64,000 bases of DNA from Paracoccus sp. N5. Lineage in GTDB: Bacteria; Pseudomonadota; Alphaproteobacteria; Rhodobacterales; Rhodobacteraceae. Numbering within the stretch: position 1 is the first letter of the stretch; each line of letters opens with the position of its first letter. The notes under the pieces are model-generated. The model was not told where the DNA came from. It searched no databases and saw only the letters and a list, made by a program, of their open reading frames with translations. A program made the translations under genes and the position numbers. The DNA is taken from positions 862,001 to 926,000 of the forward strand of contig NZ_AQUO01000001.1 of assembly GCF_000371965.1 (NCBI RefSeq). The letters are read 5' to 3'. Shown here one piece after another: positions 59,127 through 64,000 of this stretch.

Positions 59127-60043
59127 TCCCACAGCGCCCGCAGCCCCTCGGCAATGCCGGTCCGGGCGGTGAAGCCCAGACCCTCGCGCGCGGCCAAGGG
59201 GCAACCCAGCGACTCGCGGATGTCGCCGCAGCGCGGGGCGGCATGTTCGACCGGGCTCGCGCCGCGCCCGGCCAGGCGGTCGAGCTGCGCGACCAGCTCC
59301 AGCAGCGTCGTGCCGGCGCCGGTGCAGATGTTGAAGACCTGCGCGCCGCCGCCCCGCGCCGCCGCCTCGCCGGCACGCAGCAGCGCCTCGACCACGTCGG
59401 CGACATAGACGAAATCGCGGCTCTGGCCGCCGTCGCCAAAGATCACATGCGGCTGGTCGGCCCGCCGGTTGGCGCAGAATTTCGAGATCACCCCGGCATA
59501 GGGCGAGGCCGCGTCCTGCCGCGGCCCGTAGACGTTGAAGAAACGCAGGCCCACCGAGGCCAGGCCATGCACCTCGGCCATGGCGCGGGCCTGGTGCTCG
59601 GAGCCGAGCTTGTCGGCGCCATAGGGCGAGATCGGCAGCGGCAGGTCATCCTCGGCGCAGGCGGCGCCGGAGCGGTTGCCATAGACCGCGGCGGACGAGG
59701 CATAGACCACCGGCACATTGCCCGCCCGCTGCGCGGCCTGCAGCACGGCCATGGTGCCGCCCAGGTTCACCCGATGCGCCGCCATCCAGTCCGAGATGCA
59801 GAGCTGCACCGACACCCGCGCCGCGAGATGGAACACCCGCTCGACCCCCGCAAGCATCTGCGGCAGCAGCGCCACGTCCAGCACATCGCCCGGGATCAGC
59901 CGCGCGCCCGGCGGCAGGTTGGCGCGGCGCCCGCTGGAGAGGTCGTCCAGGACGGTGACGTCATGCCCCTCGGCCAGCAGGCGCTCGACCAGGTGGCTGC
60001 CGATGAACCCGGCCCCGCCCGTCACCAGGATTCTTTGCTGCAA
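59099..60043 (-). CDS. NAD-dependent sugar epimerase/dehydratase (extended SDR, GalE-like)
   Basis: The 314-aa protein has the Rossmann motif ILVTGGAGFIGSHLVERLL (about residues 5-23), DVLD, the catalytic Ser region VVYASSAAVYGN (about 111-122), the YxxxK site SPYGADKLGSEH (about 137-148) and RFFNVYGPRQ (about 166-175). It probably modifies a nucleotide sugar such as UDP-glucose or UDP-GlcNAc; exact specificity is open. It lies downstream of a sugar-transferase gene, so a surface polysaccharide role is likely. Confidence 0.88.
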   Translation of the reverse strand: MQQRILVTGGAGFIGSHLVERLLAEGHDVTVLDDLSSGRRANLPPGARLIPGDVLDVALLPQMLAGVERVFHLAARVSVQLCISDWMAAHRVNLGGTMAVLQAAQRAGNVPVVYASSAAVYGNRSGAACAEDDLPLPISPYGADKLGSEHQARAMAEVHGLASVGLRFFNVYGPRQDAASPYAGVISKFCANRRADQPHVIFGDGGQSRDFVYVADVVEALLRAGEAAARGGGAQVFNICTGAGTTLLELVAQLDRLAGRGASPVEHAAPRCGDIRESLGCPLAAREGLGFTARTGIAEGLRALWDQPGNGAGS

Positions 60044-60137
60044 GATGATGTTCCCGTCTTCGTGCCGGCGAAACTAGGGCAGAAAGCGGCGGGGCGCCAG
60101 AGCAGGAAATGCCGTCCCGCGGGCCGCCGTCAGGGGA

Positions 60138-60887
60138 TCAGTTGCGGCCGCGCCGGCGCGGGCGTTCGTCCTTGTAGACCACGACCAGGATCGTGCGCCA
60201 CAGGATCCACAGATCCAGCCCCAGGGTGCGGTTCCGCTGATAGATCAGGTCGATCTTCAGCTTGGTCGGCAGGCAGCGGCCGGCATAGGCGGCCTCGGTC
60301 GCCTCGGCGCTCTTGCAGCGGCGCAGGATCTTGTCCTCGTGCCGGTGATAGACCAGCGTCGCCAGGCCGGTGACGCCGGGCCGGCTTTTCAGCACCTGGC
60401 CATAGACCACCGGATAGCGGTCGACATATTCGCGGATCGTCGGGCGCGGGCCGACGAAGCTCATGTCGCCCTTCAGGATGTTGAACAGCTGCGGCAATTC
60501 GTCGATGCGGGTGCGGCGCATGAAATGGCCCAGGGGCGTGATGCGCCAGGCCTTGTGCGCGCCGGTGACGCCGAAATCGCCGTCCTGGCGCAGCATGGTG
60601 CGGAACTTCAGATGCGTGAAGCTGCGCGTCGGCGTGACCATGCGCGGCGCGGCGTAAAAGATCGGCCGGCCCTGCACGACCAGCAGGATCAGCGCGAACA
60701 CCGCGATGACGAAGGACAGGGGCACCAGCAGCACCAGCGCCAGCACGATGTCGAACAGCCGCTTCGAGACCGGCATGGCCGAGACCTGCGCCGCGTCGCC
60801 GTCGCCCTTGAACCACGACATCGCGGGTTGGGGCAAGGTGGCCAGCCGCGCAAGATCGGCCTTTTCCCAGTCCTGGTGGATTGTCAC
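60138..60887 (-). CDS. Undecaprenyl-phosphate sugar transferase (bacterial sugar transferase family)
   Basis: The 249-aa protein has one membrane hairpin (LFDIVLALVLLVPLSFVIAV, about residues 44-63). The polyprenyl-phosphate sugar-1-phosphate transferase domain follows: FTHLKFRTML, RRTRIDELPQLFNILKGDMSFVGPRP (in pieces, about 125-150), VTGLA and a Lys/Arg-rich end. These enzymes start oligosaccharide assembly on undecaprenyl phosphate. The substrate is unknown. It is 94 bases upstream of the epimerase on the same strand. Confidence 0.92.
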   Translation of the reverse strand: MTIHQDWEKADLARLATLPQPAMSWFKGDGDAAQVSAMPVSKRLFDIVLALVLLVPLSFVIAVFALILLVVQGRPIFYAAPRMVTPTRSFTHLKFRTMLRQDGDFGVTGAHKAWRITPLGHFMRRTRIDELPQLFNILKGDMSFVGPRPTIREYVDRYPVVYGQVLKSRPGVTGLATLVYHRHEDKILRRCKSAEATEAAYAGRCLPTKLKIDLIYQRNRTLGLDLWILWRTILVVVYKDERPRRRGRN

Positions 60888-61042
60888 AATTCCGTCCCGT
60901 GTTCGGCAATTTGGCTAACTTTATCGCCTAACATAGCGCACCCGGATTGCAAACCGACGCAAGGGGGAAAGCGCACAAGACTTGCGCGACCGTGTCCTTT
61001 CGGCCAGTCTTTGCCCATGGCGCGGCAGCCGGCAGGGGAAAG

Positions 61043-61501
61043 ATGCGGAAATTTCTGGTGGTTCTGGACGAGTCGCGCGAATGCCTGAACGCCATCCGCT
61101 ATGCCGCCCTGCGCGCCGCCAGCACCGGCGGCGGCGTGCAGGTCCTGGCGGTGATCCCGGCCAATACCATCCAGCACGGCATGGGCGTCGCCGACGTCAT
61201 GCGCGCCGAGGCCTATGAGCGCATCGAGGCGCATTTCGAGGTTTTCGCCAAGTGGATGCGCGACCGCCCGGGGGTCGAGCCCGAGCTGGTCGTGCGCGAG
61301 GGCGAGCCGGGGACCGAGCTTCTGGCCCAGATCGGCGACGATCCCGAGATCGGCGTGGTCGTGCTGGCCGCCTCGACCGAAAGCGCCGGGCCCGGGCCCC
61401 TGGTCACCCGGCTTATGCGCGAAATGGCTACGCTGCCCTGCCCGATCACCATCGTCCCCGGCGACATCTCGCGCGAGCGGCTGGAACAGATCACCCGATG
61501 A
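61043..61501 (+). CDS. Universal stress protein (UspA family)
   Basis: The 152-aa protein begins MRKFLVVLDESRECLNAIRYAALRA, the Usp first strand-helix. It ends with VVLAASTESAGPGPLVTRLMREMATLPCPITIVP, a degenerate form of the G-2x-G-9x-G(S/T) nucleotide motif, so ATP binding is uncertain. It is a single-domain protein. GGCAGGGGAAAG precedes ATG 61043. It overlaps the next gene by four bases (ATGA). Confidence 0.85.
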   Translation: MRKFLVVLDESRECLNAIRYAALRAASTGGGVQVLAVIPANTIQHGMGVADVMRAEAYERIEAHFEVFAKWMRDRPGVEPELVVREGEPGTELLAQIGDDPEIGVVVLAASTESAGPGPLVTRLMREMATLPCPITIVPGDISRERLEQITR

Positions 61502-62097
61502 ACCGCGCGCTGGCGCTGGCCGCGCTGGCAGCGATCCCGGCGCTGGCAGCGCTGTTTCACCTGCTGGGCCGGTCGGGGCTGCGCCCGCTGGACGCGCATC
61601 TGGCCGGGCTCGCCGCCTATTGGGCGCTGCTGGCGCTGGCGCTGGCCCGTTGCGGCGGATGGTCGCTGCGCCTGCGCCGGCCCTCGGCCGCGGTGACGCT
61701 GGCTCTGGCGGCGCTGGTGCTGGCCGCGGCGCTGCGCTGGGGGGCGGCGCCCGCGCTGCTGTCGCCCGGGGTGCTGGTGGCGGTGGCGCTGGCCGCGGCC
61801 GCGAATGGCCTGCTGGAAGAGGCGTTCTGGCGCGGCGCGCTGCTGCCCCGGCCCGGGCGCGGCGCGGCCCTGGCGGCCGGGGCGCTGTTCGTGGCCTGGC
61901 ATCTTGCCCCCGCCGCCGGCGCGGCGCTTTCGGGGCAGGACGCGGCCAGGCTTCTGGCCGGCGCGGCGCTGATCGCGCCGGTGATGACGGCGGCGCGGCT
62001 GTCGTCGGGCACGGCCGGGGCCGGGGCGCTGGCGCATGCGCTGGTGAATTTCTGGGTCTTTTCGGCGCTGGCGGCGGCGAATGGCCGCCCGCTCTAG
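61498..62097 (+). CDS. CPBP-family intramembrane metalloprotease-like protein
   Basis: The 199-aa protein has about six membrane helices and the CPBP motifs: EE in LLEEAFWRGALL (about residues 104-115), FVAWHLAP (about 131) and HALVNFWVFSAL near the end (about 181). The EExxxR motif here reads EEAFWR, which keeps the key residues. Some CPBP members are Rce1-like proteases, others have scaffold roles. The stop codon TAG (62095-62097) is part of the CTAG target duplicated by the adjacent insertion element, so the protein is unaffected. Confidence 0.83.
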   Translation: MNRALALAALAAIPALAALFHLLGRSGLRPLDAHLAGLAAYWALLALALARCGGWSLRLRRPSAAVTLALAALVLAAALRWGAAPALLSPGVLVAVALAAAANGLLEEAFWRGALLPRPGRGAALAAGALFVAWHLAPAAGAALSGQDAARLLAGAALIAPVMTAARLSSGTAGAGALAHALVNFWVFSALAAANGRPL

Positions 62098-62163
62098 GTC
62101 GTGTTGACAAAAGGGATTCCTCTGGCAGTCGTCCTATGATTCAAGCTCATCTCTACGTGGGAG

Positions 62164-62589
62164 ATGAACTTGGCACGCAACCTGATATCCGACGATGAGT
62201 GGACCTTCTTCGAGGGCTTCATTCGTGCCGTCCGGCACCCTAACGGGCGGAAACCTGCGGACCATCGTCTTGTTCTGAATGGTATATTCTGGATCGCAAG
62301 GACTGGTGCGCCATGGCGCGATCTGCCCGAAGAGTTTGGCAAGTGGTCCTCGGTCTACCGTCAGTTCCGCCGCTGGACTTTGGCGGGACTGTGGGAGGAT
62401 ATCCTGGATGCGCTGAACCACGCTGGGATCGCGCCAGACAAGCTCCAGATGGTTGATAGCACTGTGATCCGCGCCCATCATCATGCGGCGGGCGCAAAAG
62501 GGGGACTCCGAAAGAGGCTCTTGGCCGTTCGAGAGGCGGCTTCTCGACCAAGATCCATCTCCGCGTCAACGGCGCAGGCCTCCCGATGA
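62164..62589 (+). CDS. IS5-family transposase, upstream frame (OrfA)
   Basis: The 141-aa product has the IS5 N-terminal region: ISDDEWTFFEGFI, GRKPADHRLVLNGIFWIARTGAPWRDLPEEFGKWSSVYRQFRRW (in pieces, about residues 28-72) and the first catalytic Asp in MVDSTVIRAHHHAAGAK (Asp about residue 97). After A-AAA-GGG at about 62501-62507 the true protein should shift by -1 into the second frame; without the shift it ends in an Arg/Ser-rich tail. Confidence 0.88.
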   Translation: MNLARNLISDDEWTFFEGFIRAVRHPNGRKPADHRLVLNGIFWIARTGAPWRDLPEEFGKWSSVYRQFRRWTLAGLWEDILDALNHAGIAPDKLQMVDSTVIRAHHHAAGAKGGLRKRLLAVREAASRPRSISASTAQASR

Positions 62590-62945
62590 GGACCGAGATC
62601 ACGCCGGGGCAGGATTCCGACTACACCGGCTATGATATGGTGATGGCCGACAACCTGCCGCAACCAGCAGTTCTGGTCGCCGACAGGGGCTATGACTCTG
62701 ATAAAATTCGGGAAGACATCGAGAGCCGCAACGCCCTGCCCATGATACCGATGCGAAGGAACCGAAGGGTGCGCAAGGCTGTCGACATGACCATCTACAC
62801 CCTGCGCAACATGGTCGAGCGCTGCTTCAACAAGCTGAAAAATAGCCGCCGCCTTGCAACCCGCTACGACAAAACCGCCGAAAGCTTCCTTGGCTTCGTC
62901 GACGTCGCCTGCATCAGGCTCTGGCTCCGCCATTTGTCAACATGA
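62586..62945 (+). CDS. IS5-family transposase, downstream frame (OrfB)
   Basis: The 119-aa frame holds the rest of the DDE domain: VLVADRGYDSDKIREDIE (second Asp) and NMVERCFNKLKNSRRLATRYDKTAESFLGFV (in pieces, catalytic Glu in VERCFNKLK). The in-frame sequence upstream of its ATG (GRSRGGFSTKIHLRVNG) also matches transposase, so the natural product is a -1 frameshift fusion with OrfA. The ATG at 62586 overlaps the OrfA stop (ATGA). Confidence 0.88.
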   Translation: MRTEITPGQDSDYTGYDMVMADNLPQPAVLVADRGYDSDKIREDIESRNALPMIPMRRNRRVRKAVDMTIYTLRNMVERCFNKLKNSRRLATRYDKTAESFLGFVDVACIRLWLRHLST

Positions 62946-62950
62946 CCTAG

Positions 62951-63340
62951 TCGGGCCGTTCTGAGAAATCGCGCAAGTGAGGCTGAGGAGAACAATCGGC
63001 AAGAGCAGCGCTTCGAATAGCCGCTCCGACTAGCTTGCTGCGGTGGCGATGCTGCTCGGCGACCGTCAGCTTTCCGCCCTTATCACCGATCTGAGAGCAG
63101 AGGCGCCGCGCAGCAGACGAACCAGCGCCCATTATGAGGCTTGATTGCGCTGCTGTATCGCGAGGCACCCTACCGCCGTCAACGCCGATAGTAGTACTCA
63201 ATCGAGCTCCCTGAGTACTCGCAGGGTTCGTGCAGCACTATGCTGATAGATTTCAATGACTTGGGGAAAGGCGAGCCTCTTCAAGAGGCAACTTTTATGA
63301 TCAAAAAGGCAGAACTATCTGCCTCTTATCATCGGGAAAA
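62951..63340. other. Lower-GC stretch between the insertion sequence and tRNA-Pro; no confident gene
   Basis: A minus-strand frame from TTG 63201 to 62947 gives an 84-residue product (MSTTIGVDGGRVPRD ... KLTVAEQHRHRSKLVGAA). AGGGAG lies six bases before the TTG. I do not recognise it, and it may be a fragment of a mobile gene. The rest shows a short palindrome AGTACT near 63194, GAGTACTC near 63213 and a terminator for tRNA-Pro. Base composition is visibly less GC-rich than the chromosome. Confidence 0.35.
63303..63324 (-). terminator. Intrinsic terminator of tRNA-Pro
   Basis: On the minus strand AGGCAG, loop ATAGTT, CTGCCT, then TTTT. The 6-bp stem lies 17 bases past the tRNA 3' end (CCA at 63343-63341). 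Confidence 0.75.
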
Positions 63341-63417
63341 TGGTCGGAGCGAGAGGATTCGAACCTCCGACCCCCTGCTCCCGAAGCAGGTGCGCTACCA
63401 GGCTGCGCTACGCTCCG
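63341..63417 (-). tRNA. tRNA-Pro (anticodon CGG)
   Basis: The minus strand reads CGGAGCGTAGCGCAGCCTGG from 63417. The anticodon stem-loop CCTGC-TTCGGGA-GCAGG has anticodon CGG, the T arm is GGAGG-TTCGAAT-CCTCT and the acceptor CGCTCCG, with discriminator A and encoded CCA (63344-63341). The D-arm and loops are normal. Confidence 0.96.
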
Positions 63418-63485
63418 ACCGTGAGGCGGCAGGTAGCCCGTCGCGCCGGCGAATGCAAGGGGGATCTCGCAGAATTCGTCAGCGA

Positions 63486-64000
63486 TCAATCGCGCCGCCA
63501 GAGCCGGCCCAGAAGGCTGGGACGCGGCGCCGTTACCGTCTCGGAACGCAGCCGCGCCTCGGTCACCGGGCGCAGCCGGGACGAGCCGGTGCGCTCGCGC
63601 ATCAGGATGTAGAGCCCCGAGCCGATGATCAGCCCCGCCCCCAGAAGCGTCATCGCATCGGGCCGCTCGTCGAACAGCAACCAGCCGAAGCCGATCGCCC
63701 AGAGCATCTGCGAATATTGCATCGGCGCGACATTGGCGGCCTCGCCCGCCTGATAGGCCAGGATCAGCAGGAAGCCCGCCGCCAGACCCAGCACCGCGAT
63801 GACGCCGGTCAGCGCCAGATCCCCGGCCGGCATCGGCCGATAGGCGAAGCCCAGCGAGGCGCCGGTCAGCAGGAAGTTCCCGATCATCGGCCACAGAAGC
63901 AGGATCACCGTCCGCTCGGACCGGCCCAGCTTGCGCACGGCGATGGCCGAAAGCGCCGTGGCCGTCGCCCCCATCAGCGCCGCGAGATGCCCCAGGCCCA
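63486..64000 (-). CDS. EamA/DMT-family transporter, C-terminal part (cut by window edge)
   Basis: The visible 171 residues hold about five membrane helices typical of the second DMT repeat: GLGHLAALMGATATALSAIAVRKLGR, then VILLLWPMIGNFLLTGASLGF, LTGVIAVLGLAAGFLLILAYQAGEAANVAPMQYSQMLWAIGFGWLLFDERPD (in pieces) and LLGAGLIIGSGLYILMRER. The QYSQMLWA/LFDERP pattern is standard for this exporter group. A basic tail follows. Substrate unknown. The gene continues beyond the right edge; the start is not in the window. Confidence 0.88.
   Translation of the reverse strand, partial: GLGHLAALMGATATALSAIAVRKLGRSERTVILLLWPMIGNFLLTGASLGFAYRPMPAGDLALTGVIAVLGLAAGFLLILAYQAGEAANVAPMQYSQMLWAIGFGWLLFDERPDAMTLLGAGLIIGSGLYILMRERTGSSRLRPVTEARLRSETVTAPRPSLLGRLWRRD

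Larger units (their letters stand above)
62098..62946 (+). mobile_element. IS5-family insertion sequence (IS427-type), complete
   Basis: The element is 849 bp with terminal inverted repeats GTCGTGTTGACAAA (left) and TTTGTCAACATGAC (right, one mismatch), flanked by direct CTAG copies (62094-62097 and 62947-62950). Two overlapping frames code the transposase. It is lower in GC than the neighbouring genes. It appears intact, so it may still move. Confidence 0.92.

Overview
This window looks like chromosomal DNA of a Rhodobacteraceae alphaproteobacterium, most likely Paracoccus or a close relative. The base composition is high GC, genes are packed with many ATGA/TGATG start-stop overlaps, and the gene content fits the family: a dcw cluster, an sdh operon beside ethylmalonyl-CoA pathway genes, a suc cluster, and a DUF1127 gene followed by anti-Shine-Dalgarno hairpin RNAs. 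Genus-level assignment is inference from gene order and protein character; no search was run.

Layout. 1-6815 (minus): mraZ-rsmH-ftsL-ftsI-murE-murF-mraY, the peptidoglycan and division (dcw) cluster, cut at the left edge inside mraY. 7456-8565: apbC/mrp Fe-S carrier. 8804-9660: a stress-type locus with a heat-shock-like promoter, a 75-aa DUF1127 gene and a tandem array of twelve hairpins that share one CTCCTCCTCCCT loop while their stems differ. This matches the ccaF1-CcsR ('cuckoo RNA') locus of Rhodobacter sphaeroides, here with six two-hairpin units. 9692-15658: rlmJ, an AmpD-type amidase, an excalibur lipoprotein, gatCA, an UPF0173 hydrolase, a DUF1989 protein and a 54-aa gene.

15789-19899 (minus): sdhCDA, two small lipoproteins, sdhB. 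20115-24019 (minus): mesaconyl-CoA hydratase, small accessory genes, an Mcl2-type malyl-CoA thioesterase and a TSUP transporter. 24207-25169: mdh. 25238-27697: a large RTX protein with four 129-residue repeats. 27973-38658: sucC, sucD, sucA, sucB and lpd with several unrelated small genes between them. Both sdh and suc carry a pair of TGTGATCACA-like palindromes exactly 21 bp apart in the promoter region, which suggests one regulator for these TCA-cycle operons. Succinyl-CoA made by the ethylmalonyl-CoA pathway enters the cycle through SucCD and Sdh, so the neighbourhood is metabolically coherent.

38804-50334: a lytic transglycosylase, a decayed LysR gene, GNAT, MoxR, DksA, DJ-1/PfpI, an FAD monooxygenase, glmM-folP-folB, a cell-wall hydrolase, a PPDK-like protein with a degenerate ATP half, and tRNA-Gly(UCC). 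50421-62097: trkH, an SPOR-like/PG-binding periplasmic protein, glyQ-DUF-glyS (glyS has an AT-rich palindromic in-frame segment), an XpaC-like protein, truA, two polysaccharide genes, UspA and a CPBP protease. 62098-64000: an IS5-type element inserted at the CPBP stop codon, a lower-GC stretch with no clear gene, tRNA-Pro(CGG) and a truncated EamA transporter.
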